A stretch of 64,000 nucleotides of DNA from Methylopila jiangsuensis (GTDB lineage: Bacteria > Pseudomonadota > Alphaproteobacteria > Rhizobiales > Methylopilaceae): NCBI RefSeq assembly GCF_027922305.1, contig NZ_BSFK01000016.1, positions 248,001 through 312,000 on the forward strand, given 5' to 3'. Position numbers and translations under genes: made by a program. Positions 8,833 to 15,311 of this stretch are shown here, in pieces (position 1 is the first letter of the stretch; the number at the start of each line of letters is the position of its first letter). The notes beneath the pieces were generated by a model, which was not told the origin of the DNA, did not search any database, and saw nothing but the letters and a program-made list of their open reading frames with translations.

Positions 8833-9480
8833 ATGACGGCGCTCGCGTCCGCGCGGCCGCCCCGCGCCGCCGCCGCGGCGCCGGGCCTCGCGTCCGTGGT
8901 GGATCTGCGGCCGGCCCCGGACATGGAGCCTGACGACGACGCCCTGATGGCGCGGGCGGGCGGAGGCGACCAGCGCGCCTTCGCCCGGCTCGTGGCCCGC
9001 CATGGGCCCCGCGCCCAGGCGGTGGCGCACCGCTTCACCGGCTCGGCGGCCGAGGCGGAGGACATCGTGCAGGAGGCGTTCTGGCGGGTGTGGCGGTCCG
9101 CCGACCGCTGGGCGCCGGGCGGCGCGCGGTTCTCCACCTGGCTGCACCGGGTGGTGGTGAATCTTTGCGTCGACCACGACCGGCGCAAGCGCATCCGCCG
9201 GTTCCTGCCCTTCGCCGACCTTTTCGATCCGCCCGCCGACGATCCCGGTCCGGCGCGGGAGGCGGAGGCCAGGGGGGAGATCGCCGCGGTGCGCGCCGAC
9301 ATTCTGGCGCTGCCCGCCCGCCAGCGCGCCGCGCTGCTGCTGGCGGCGGACGGCGAGCGGTCCAACGCCGAGATCGCCGCCACGCTGGGCGCCAGCGAGA
9401 AGGCGGTGGAATCCATGCTCGTCCGGGCCCGGCGCACGCTGCGCGCCCGGCAGGCGGCGCGCGAGGAGAGCGCGAGATGA
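8833..9480 (+). CDS. ECF (sigma-70 family) RNA polymerase sigma factor
   Basis: The product is 215 aa. Sigma region 2 spans about residues 45-110 (AFARLVARHG..AEDIVQEAFWRVW..FSTWLHRVVVNLCVDH) and region 4 about 155-205 (ALPARQRAALLL..NAEIAATLGASEKAVESMLVRARRTLR). The first 30 residues are low-complexity, so Met31 (MEPDDD) is a possible true start. It overlaps the anti-sigma gene by 4 bases (ATGA), the usual coupling of a sigma factor with its inhibitor. Confidence 0.92.
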   Translation: MTALASARPPRAAAAAPGLASVVDLRPAPDMEPDDDALMARAGGGDQRAFARLVARHGPRAQAVAHRFTGSAAEAEDIVQEAFWRVWRSADRWAPGGARFSTWLHRVVVNLCVDHDRRKRIRRFLPFADLFDPPADDPGPAREAEARGEIAAVRADILALPARQRAALLLAADGERSNAEIAATLGASEKAVESMLVRARRTLRARQAAREESAR

Positions 9481-9902
9481 CGACCCGTGACGCGATGACA
9501 TGCGAGGCCTTCGATGCGGCGCTTCACGCCCGCGGCGCGGATCTCTCCCGCTGGCCGGCGGCGGAGGCCCAGGCCGCGGAGCGGCTGCTTGAGGCGTCGG
9601 CTGAGGCGCGGGCGCGGTTCGCGGCCGCGCGGCGGCTGGACGACGCGGTGGCGCAGGCGGCGGAGGCCGCCCCGGCGCCCGGCCTCGCCCTCCGGCTCAA
9701 CGCCGCGCTCGACGACCGCCGCCGGGCGCGGGAGCGCTGGCTCGCGGACAGCCCCGGCCGGTTCGGCCTCGCCGGCGCCGGCTTCGGCGCGGCGGCGGTG
9801 GCGGTCGGACTGTGGCTCGGCGCCGTGGTCGGCCCGGTGGACGCCGCGACGCCCGACTTCAGCGCCGCCTTCGAAGTCTCGCTGATCGACGGGGGGCTGT
9901 GA
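9477..9902 (+). CDS. Single-pass anti-sigma-factor-like membrane protein
   Basis: This 141-aa protein has a soluble Ala-rich helical N-terminus containing GADLSRWPAAEAQAAERLL (about residues 16-36). One transmembrane helix follows (about 104-126, GLAGAGFGAAAVAVGLWLGAVVG) with a short periplasmic tail. Similar small proteins sit directly after ECF sigma genes in alphaproteobacteria and hold the sigma factor at the membrane. It has no zinc-binding ZAS motif. It overlaps the sigma gene at its start and the next gene at its stop (TGATG). Confidence 0.7.
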   Translation: MTTRDAMTCEAFDAALHARGADLSRWPAAEAQAAERLLEASAEARARFAAARRLDDAVAQAAEAAPAPGLALRLNAALDDRRRARERWLADSPGRFGLAGAGFGAAAVAVGLWLGAVVGPVDAATPDFSAAFEVSLIDGGL

Positions 9903-10318
9903 TGGCGCGGCCCCGCTGGCTCTATGCGGCGCTCGCCCTGTCGGTGACGGTCAATCTGGTCGGCGCGGGGTTCCTGATGGCCCATGACCGGCCGAGGCCC
10001 GGCCGCACCGTGGACGGGGCCATCGCCTTCGTCGCCGGGCGCTACCCGGACGCGGTGGGCGACGCCATCCGCGGCCGGCTCGAGCAGCGGCGGGCCGAGC
10101 TCGGCGCGGCGCTGGCCGAGATGCAGGGCGCCCGCAAGGCGTCCCGCGCCGCCATGGCCGCCGATCCGGTGGATCCCGCCGTGGTGGCGGAGGCGTTCCG
10201 CGTCGCCCGCGCCAAGGCCGACGCGTTCCAGAGCGTGCTGCACGGCGCGATCGCGGACGCCATGCCCGACGTGCCGGCGGAGGAGCGGGCCAAGGTGATC
10301 AAGAACGACCGGGACTGA
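9902..10318 (+). CDS. Periplasmic heavy-metal-sensor-like protein
   Basis: This 138-aa protein has an N-terminal signal anchor (RWLYAALALSVTVNLVGAGFLMAH) and an all-helical periplasmic domain with a repeated R-x-x-L-E-Q-R-R-A-E-L pattern. That is the fold of the Metal_resist/CnrX-ZraP group (PF13801). In CnrYXH-type systems such a protein senses metal and releases the sigma factor from its anti-sigma. Gene order sigma, anti-sigma, sensor supports the same role here, though the metal is unknown. It ends 4 bases from the convergent pyrD. Confidence 0.7.
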   Translation: MARPRWLYAALALSVTVNLVGAGFLMAHDRPRPGRTVDGAIAFVAGRYPDAVGDAIRGRLEQRRAELGAALAEMQGARKASRAAMAADPVDPAVVAEAFRVARAKADAFQSVLHGAIADAMPDVPAEERAKVIKNDRD

Positions 10319-10322
10319 ACGG

Positions 10323-11414
10323 TCAGACGCCGGGCCCCGCGGCCGCGATGGCTTCAGCGTCCCGGCCTTTCAGCGGCGCGAGCGAGCCGCCTTCCGCGGC
10401 GGCCGCCGCCGACAGCGCCGACAGGATGCGGGTCAGCAGACCCGGCCCCTCGAAGGCGAGCGCGCTGTAAAGCTCCACCAGCGTGGCGCCGGCCCGGATC
10501 TTCGCCACCGCGTCCTCGCCCGAGGCGATCCCGCCGACGCCCACCAGCGGCAGCCGGTCGCCGACCCGCAGCCGCGTCTCCGCCAGCATCCAGGTGGCGC
10601 GGCGGAACAGCGGCGCGCCGCTGAGGCCGCCGCTCTCGGCTCTGGCCGCGCCCTTCAGATGCGGCGGGCGGGCGAGCGTGGTGTTGGAGACCACCAGCCC
10701 GTCGAGCCCGCGGGCCTCCGCCACCGCGACCACGTCGTCGAGGCCGGCGAGGTCGAGATCGGGCGCGATCTTCAGCAGCACCGGGCGGCGCGGCATGCCG
10801 CCCGCCGTGGCGGCGTCGCGGGCGTCGAGCGCGCGGGCGGCGAGGTCGTCCAGCGCCGCCTTGGCCTGCAGGTCGCGCAGGCCCGGCGTGTTGGGCGAGG
10901 ACACGTTGATGACGAAGAAGGCGGCGTGGGCCGCGAAGGTCGAGATGCCTTGGGCGTAGTCCGCCGCGCGGTCGGCGGCGTCCTTGTTGGCGCCCACGTT
11001 CACGGCCACCAGCCCCGGCCGTCCCGCGCGGCGCGTCAGCCGCTCGAGCGCGGCGGCGTGGCCGTCGTTGTTGAAGCCCATGCGGTTGATGACGCCGCGG
11101 TTCTCGGGCAGCCGGAACACCCGGGGGCGGGGATTGCCCGCCTGGGGGCGCGGCGTGACCGAACCGATCTCCACGAAGCCGAAGCCGAGGCCGAGCATGG
11201 CGTCCGGCACGCGGGCGTCCTTGTCGAAGCCGGCGGCGAGGCCGACGGGGTTCGGAAAGTCGAGCCCGAAGGCGCGGGTGGCGAGGCGCGGGTCGGGCGC
11301 AGGCGCGCGCGGCGGCGGCGCCATCTCCAGCGCCTTCAGGGTGGCGAGATGGGCGGTCTCGGCGTCAAGAACGGAGAGCGCGCCGCGGATCAGCGGCCAG
11401 AACGGCTGGATCAC
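10323..11414 (-). CDS. pyrD: Dihydroorotate dehydrogenase (quinone), class 2
   Basis: This 363-aa enzyme oxidises dihydroorotate to orotate in pyrimidine synthesis, passing electrons through FMN to the membrane quinone pool. Visible motifs are NPVGLAAGFDKDA, GFGFVEIGSVTPRPQ.GNPRPR and NRMGFNN, FVINVSSPNTPGLR with the catalytic Ser of class 2 enzymes, VLLKIAPDL, and the FMN phosphate loop VGVGGIASGEDA. The N-terminal helices give membrane association. The start is GTG, overlapping the stop of the DUF952 gene (GTGA), so the two are co-transcribed, as in many Rhizobiales. Confidence 0.96.
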   Translation of the reverse strand: MIQPFWPLIRGALSVLDAETAHLATLKALEMAPPPRAPAPDPRLATRAFGLDFPNPVGLAAGFDKDARVPDAMLGLGFGFVEIGSVTPRPQAGNPRPRVFRLPENRGVINRMGFNNDGHAAALERLTRRAGRPGLVAVNVGANKDAADRAADYAQGISTFAAHAAFFVINVSSPNTPGLRDLQAKAALDDLAARALDARDAATAGGMPRRPVLLKIAPDLDLAGLDDVVAVAEARGLDGLVVSNTTLARPPHLKGAARAESGGLSGAPLFRRATWMLAETRLRVGDRLPLVGVGGIASGEDAVAKIRAGATLVELYSALAFEGPGLLTRILSALSAAAAAEGGSLAPLKGRDAEAIAAAGPGV

Positions 11415-11776
11415 GGGGCGTCTCCGGCGGAAAAGTCTGAGGGGAAGACATGCGCGCCGTCCGGCCCGAGCGGCAGCGGCGCGGTCCAGCGCACGGCGGT
11501 CAGCGGAAGCGGGGCGTAGAGGTGCGGGAACAGCGCGCCTCCGCGGGAGGGCTCCCAGCGCAGCGCCTCGCCCAGCGCCCCCGCCTCGATCGCGACCAGC
11601 AGCAGGTTCGTCCGTCCGGCGAAATGCTTCGCGGCGGTCTCCGCCGCCTGGGGGGCGGTGGAGAAGTGGATGTAGCCGTCGCTCAGGTCCACCGGCGCGC
11701 CATCGAAGCGGCCGGCGCGCTCGGCCTCCGACCAGGCGTCCGCATCCACGATCTTGTAGATCAGCGTCGAGCCCAT
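11411..11776 (-). CDS. DUF952 domain protein
   Basis: This 121-aa protein starts MGSTLIYKIVDADAWSEAE and contains DGYIHFSTAPQAAETAAKHFAG and EPSRGGALFPHLYAPLPL, the full DUF952 pattern. The biochemical function is not established; the fold is related to ADP-ribosyl-handling proteins (recalled family knowledge, not tested here). GAAGGA precedes the ATG at 11776. An in-frame upstream ATG at 11932 would add 52 basic residues unlike the family, so I rejected it. It overlaps pyrD by 4 bases. Confidence 0.85.
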   Translation of the reverse strand: MGSTLIYKIVDADAWSEAERAGRFDGAPVDLSDGYIHFSTAPQAAETAAKHFAGRTNLLLVAIEAGALGEALRWEPSRGGALFPHLYAPLPLTAVRWTAPLPLGPDGAHVFPSDFSAGDAP

Positions 11777-11938
11777 CCGATCCTTCGTCCGTTCGTCGAG
11801 CGGCGTTGCGCGGAACGCATGCCTAATCGCCGCGTTTCTGGCATGTGGCCCGCAAGCCGGCTTACGTGTCCGGAGCGTCCGGGGCAAGAGCCGGCGAGCT
11901 GACGGCCTCAAGCCCATGGACAAAACCGCCATGAGGTA

Positions 11939-11952
11939 CTAATTCCTAATTG
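11939..11952. promoter_or_regulatory. A+T-rich direct repeat before the S24 regulator gene
   Basis: CTAATTC followed directly by CTAATTG forms a tandem 7-base repeat about 38 bases before the regulator's ATG. The core TAATTCCTAATT matches 11 of 12 bases of the palindrome core at 1552-1563. It may be an autoregulatory operator or a site for a global A+T-rich-binding regulator of the Ros/MucR kind; both are guesses. Confidence 0.35.
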
Positions 11953-11990
11953 GGCGCTTTCCTCGCCCTCCGGATAGCGGGAGACATGGG

Positions 11991-12620
11991 ATGCTCGGCC
12001 ACGGACAGATCTGGTCCGCGATCGATGCGCTGGCGGCCAGGAACGGCCTGTCGGCGTCCGGGCTCGCGCGCAAGGCGGGGCTCGACCCGACGACGTTCAA
12101 CCGCTCCAAGCGCGTGGCGGCGGACGGACGGCCCCGCTGGCCCTCGACGGAGTCGCTCGCCAAGGCGCTGGACGCCACCGCGACCGACCTCGACAGCTTC
12201 ATGACCATCCTGACCGACGGCGCTCCCCGCCGCCAGAAGCACATTCCGCTGATCGGCCTCGCGCAGGCCGGCGAGGGCGGCTATTTCGACGACGCCGGCC
12301 TGCCCACGGGGCAGGGCTGGGACGAGATCGAGTTTCCGGACGTGGACGGCGAAAGCGTCTACGCGCTGGAAATCCAGGGCGACAGCATGGAGCCGGTGTT
12401 CCGCGACGGCGACGTGGTGCTGGTGACGCCGGGGGCCGCCGTGCGGCGCGGCGACCGGGTGGTGGTGCGCACCACCGAGGGCGAGGTGCTGGCCAAGGAG
12501 CTCGCCCGCAGCACCGCCAAGCATGTGGAGCTGCGCTCGCTCAACCCGGCGCACCCCGACCGCTCCATTCCCACCGCCCATGTGGCGTGGATGGCGCGCA
12601 TCGTCTGGGCCAGCCAGTAG
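11991..12620 (+). CDS. XRE-type regulator with LexA/S24 peptidase-like domain
   Basis: The product is 209 aa. Residues about 5-70 form a helix-turn-helix (SASGLARKAGLDPTTFNRSKR). Residues about 85-205 form an S24 domain with the Ser/Lys dyad Ser132 (QGDSMEPVF) and Lys169 (EVLAKEL). This layout is that of phage-repressor-like or stress regulators that may self-cleave, but no Ala-Gly cleavage site is obvious, so cleavage is uncertain. GGGAG lies 8 bases before the ATG. It is convergent with the DNA ligase gene, 6 bases away. A possible operator lies at 11939-11952. Confidence 0.85.
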   Translation: MLGHGQIWSAIDALAARNGLSASGLARKAGLDPTTFNRSKRVAADGRPRWPSTESLAKALDATATDLDSFMTILTDGAPRRQKHIPLIGLAQAGEGGYFDDAGLPTGQGWDEIEFPDVDGESVYALEIQGDSMEPVFRDGDVVLVTPGAAVRRGDRVVVRTTEGEVLAKELARSTAKHVELRSLNPAHPDRSIPTAHVAWMARIVWASQ

Positions 12621-12626
12621 CGGCGC

Positions 12627-14276
12627 TCATCCCGCCGCCGCTTCGCGCTCGGCGATCAGCCTCTCCAGCGCCTCCAGCCGGTCGGCCTCGCCCGGCGGCT
12701 TGTCCCAGCGGATGCGGGCCACGCGCGGAAACCGCATGGCGACGCCGGACTTGTGCCGGGCCGAACGGGCGATGCCCTCGAAGGCGATCTCCAGCACGAG
12801 GCCGACGGTCTCCGTGTGCGCCACCTCGCGCACCGGGCCGAAGCGGTTGACGGTGTTCTTGCGCACGAAGCGGTCGAGCTGGGCCAACTCCTCGTCGGTG
12901 AAGCCGAAATAGGCCTTGCCGACGGGGGTGAGCCGCGGCCCCTCCGCGTCCTCGGTCCAGACTCCGAAGGTGTAGTCCGAATAGAACGACGAGCGCTTGC
13001 CGTGGCCGCGCTGGGCGTACATCAGCACCGCGTCCACGGTCATGGGGTCGTGCTTCCACTTGAACCACAGGCCCTTGGGGCGACCGACCACGTAAGGGCT
13101 GTCGCGCCGCTTCACCATCAGGCCCTCCACCGCGGCGGCGTCCGCGCCGGCGCCGGCGGCGGCCGGGTCGAGCCGCGCCGCGGCGAGCCCGTCCCAGTCC
13201 CCGAAGGCGACCAGCGGCGACAGGTCCATGCGCGGGCTGGCCTGGCGGACCACGAACGCCTCCAGCCTGCGGCGACGCTCCGCGAAGGGCAGCTCGCGCA
13301 GGTCCTCGCCGTTCTCCGCCAGCAGGTCGTAGACGCGGATGTGGGCCGGGAACTCGGCGGTGAGCTTCGGAGTGACGCTTTTGCGGTTCAGCCGCTGCTG
13401 CAGCACGTTGAAGCTCTGCACCCGGCCGTCGCGCAGGATCAGCAGCTCCCCGTCCACCGCGCCGTCGAAGGTCAGCGCCTCGATCAGGTCGGGGAAGGCG
13501 GCGGAGACGTCCTCGCCCGAGCGGCTCCACAGCCGCGCCACGTGGCGGCCGTCGCCGTCGCGGCCGGCGGAGGCCTGCACCCGGATGCCGTCCCATTTCC
13601 ATTCGGCGACGAACGCGGCGGGATCGAAGGCGCGGAAATCGGCGTCCTCCAGCGGGTGGGCCAGCATGGGCGGGCGGAACGGCGCCGGGTCGGTGGCGGC
13701 GGGGCGGGGGCCGGTTCCTTCCGCCCAGGCGAACAGCGCCTCATAGGGCGGCGCGAGGCCGGGCCAGACCTGCTCCACGTCGTCCGGCGTCGCATGGTCG
13801 CCCAGCGCCGCCACCGCGGTCTTGGCGAGCCGGGCGGAGGCGCCGATGCGCAGCGAGCCGGTGATGAGCTTGAGCAGGGCCCAGCGGCCGGTCTCGTCCA
13901 GCGCGTCGAGCCACAGCGCCAGCCGCTTGGGCAGGTCGAGCTTGGCGGCGCCCGCCAGCCCCTCGACGATCTCCGACAGCGGCGGCGTCCGGTTGGCGCG
14001 CTGGTCGCCGGGCCACATCAGGGCGACGGTCTCGGCCAGATCGCCCACATAGTCGTAGGACAGGCCGAACAGCACCGGGTCGGCGCGCTCGGCGATCAGG
14101 CCGCGGATCAGCCCGGCCTTGGCGTGGCGGAAGGTCAGCGCCCCGGTCAGCGCCGCCAGCGCGTAGCCGCGCTCGGGGTCCGGCGCGGCGCGGAAATACT
14201 CCGTCATCAGCCGCAGCTTGGCGTTGCGGCGCGGCTCGTAGGACAGGCGGTCGAGCAGGAAGGCGAAGCGGTTCAT
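12627..14276 (-). CDS. ATP-dependent DNA ligase, bacterial cisplatin-damage-response type
   Basis: The product is 549 aa. An N-terminal helical DNA-binding domain (1-190) precedes the adenylation domain with motif I EWKWDGIR (adenylated Lys227), motif III around VDGELLI, motif IV EGLMVKRRDSPY and motif V GLWFKWK. The OB fold is at about 430-545. Size and sequence fit the family NCBI calls cisplatin damage response ATP-dependent DNA ligase. That family usually sits beside a ligase-associated exonuclease and DEXH helicase, which are absent here. The start lies 8 bases from a 13-bp inverted repeat. Confidence 0.9.
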   Translation of the reverse strand: MNRFAFLLDRLSYEPRRNAKLRLMTEYFRAAPDPERGYALAALTGALTFRHAKAGLIRGLIAERADPVLFGLSYDYVGDLAETVALMWPGDQRANRTPPLSEIVEGLAGAAKLDLPKRLALWLDALDETGRWALLKLITGSLRIGASARLAKTAVAALGDHATPDDVEQVWPGLAPPYEALFAWAEGTGPRPAATDPAPFRPPMLAHPLEDADFRAFDPAAFVAEWKWDGIRVQASAGRDGDGRHVARLWSRSGEDVSAAFPDLIEALTFDGAVDGELLILRDGRVQSFNVLQQRLNRKSVTPKLTAEFPAHIRVYDLLAENGEDLRELPFAERRRRLEAFVVRQASPRMDLSPLVAFGDWDGLAAARLDPAAAGAGADAAAVEGLMVKRRDSPYVVGRPKGLWFKWKHDPMTVDAVLMYAQRGHGKRSSFYSDYTFGVWTEDAEGPRLTPVGKAYFGFTDEELAQLDRFVRKNTVNRFGPVREVAHTETVGLVLEIAFEGIARSARHKSGVAMRFPRVARIRWDKPPGEADRLEALERLIAEREAAAG

Positions 14277-14284
14277 GCGGGCCC

Positions 14285-14323
14285 TTGAAGCCTGCGGGGC
14301 GATCGACGCGCCGCAGGCTTCAA
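14285..14323. repeat. 13-bp perfect inverted repeat just upstream of the ligase gene
   Basis: TTGAAGCCTGCGG and CCGCAGGCTTCAA flank a 13-base spacer. On the minus strand the hairpin ends 8 bases before the ligase ATG and would cover the ribosome-binding region. It follows the stop of the cupin-like gene by 34 bases. No T-run follows in either direction, so it is a weak candidate terminator and a better candidate for translational control or mRNA processing. Confidence 0.6.
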
Positions 14324-14357
14324 CATGGGGCGCAGGGCCCCCGGCGGAAGGGCCGCC

Positions 14358-15311
14358 TCAGGCCGCCTTCTTCTGCTCGGCCGCCTTCTGGGCCTCGTAG
14401 TAGTAGTTGGCCTTCTTGCCGAACACGACCGAGCGCAGCAGGCGGCGCATGCGCTCGCTGCGGCGCAGAGGCTCCAGCGCCGAGCGCATGGCGGTGTAGG
14501 CGGCCACCTTCAGCCCGTCGAGCGCCGGCTTCCGGCCGGGCGCGGCCTGGGGGAAGCCCTTCTCCCGCAGCCAGGCGTTCATGAAGATCAGCTTGTTCTG
14601 CCGCACCACCGCCTTGGAGCGCCAGGTGATGGCCATGGAGATGGAGTAGTCGTCGCCGGTGCGGACCCAGTGGGGGACCTGATAGGGCACGAACACACCC
14701 TGTCCCGGCTTCAGGTCGTAGACGGTGGCGCGCTCCTCGAAACGGGGCTCGTAGGGCAGGTTGCGGTGCTTGGAGGGCGCGCTCTCCAGCGCCTCCTCGG
14801 ACACCAGCGACCGGTCCTCGTTGTCGAACAGGTGGAAGAACTTCGGCCCGCGCAGCTGCACGAAGAAATTGTCTTCGTTGTCGCAGTGGAACGGCGTCAC
14901 GGAATTGGCCGAGGACACGAAGATGTAGCCTTCGATGTCCCTGAAGTTGGCGCTGTCGAGGCTGTCGAAGCCGAACTGCCTGGCGATCGAGCCCAGCGCC
15001 TGCTCCAGCATGGCCTTGTACTCCGGCACGCTCTCCACGCGCTTCAGCACGATCCAGGCCCCGGCGGACTCGATCTTGGCCACCACCTCTTCCGGCGGCA
15101 GGTCGACCAGCGGCGTGGTCTCGGGCTTCTGGTTCGGCTGCAGCTTGCCGGAATTGTATTCGATCCGGTCCTTCTCGAGCTGCTTCGTCAGCTCGATCAG
15201 GCGCGGAAGCTGCAGCAGCGGGTGGCCGGCGAGGTCGTGCTCGATGGGGAAGTGGCGGAGAGGATAGCGCGTGGCGATGTCGGTCGCGGAGGCGCGAAGC
15301 GTAGCGGTCAT
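14358..15311 (-). CDS. Cupin-like (JmjC-type) Fe(II)/2-oxoglutarate oxygenase-like protein
   Basis: This 317-aa protein has a double-stranded beta-helix core at about 80-240. The likely iron ligands are His142 and Asp144 (PFHCDNEDNFFVQLRG) and His214 (PYQVPHWVRTG), in the spacing of cupin_8/JmjC hydroxylases. FFHLFDN and GQGVFVPY flank them. Family members hydroxylate proteins or small molecules; the substrate here is unknown. The start overlaps the stop of the flippase-GNAT fusion gene by 4 bases, so the two are expressed together and may act on the same surface molecule. Confidence 0.8.
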   Translation of the reverse strand: MTATLRASATDIATRYPLRHFPIEHDLAGHPLLQLPRLIELTKQLEKDRIEYNSGKLQPNQKPETTPLVDLPPEEVVAKIESAGAWIVLKRVESVPEYKAMLEQALGSIARQFGFDSLDSANFRDIEGYIFVSSANSVTPFHCDNEDNFFVQLRGPKFFHLFDNEDRSLVSEEALESAPSKHRNLPYEPRFEERATVYDLKPGQGVFVPYQVPHWVRTGDDYSISMAITWRSKAVVRQNKLIFMNAWLREKGFPQAAPGRKPALDGLKVAAYTAMRSALEPLRRSERMRRLLRSVVFGKKANYYYEAQKAAEQKKAA

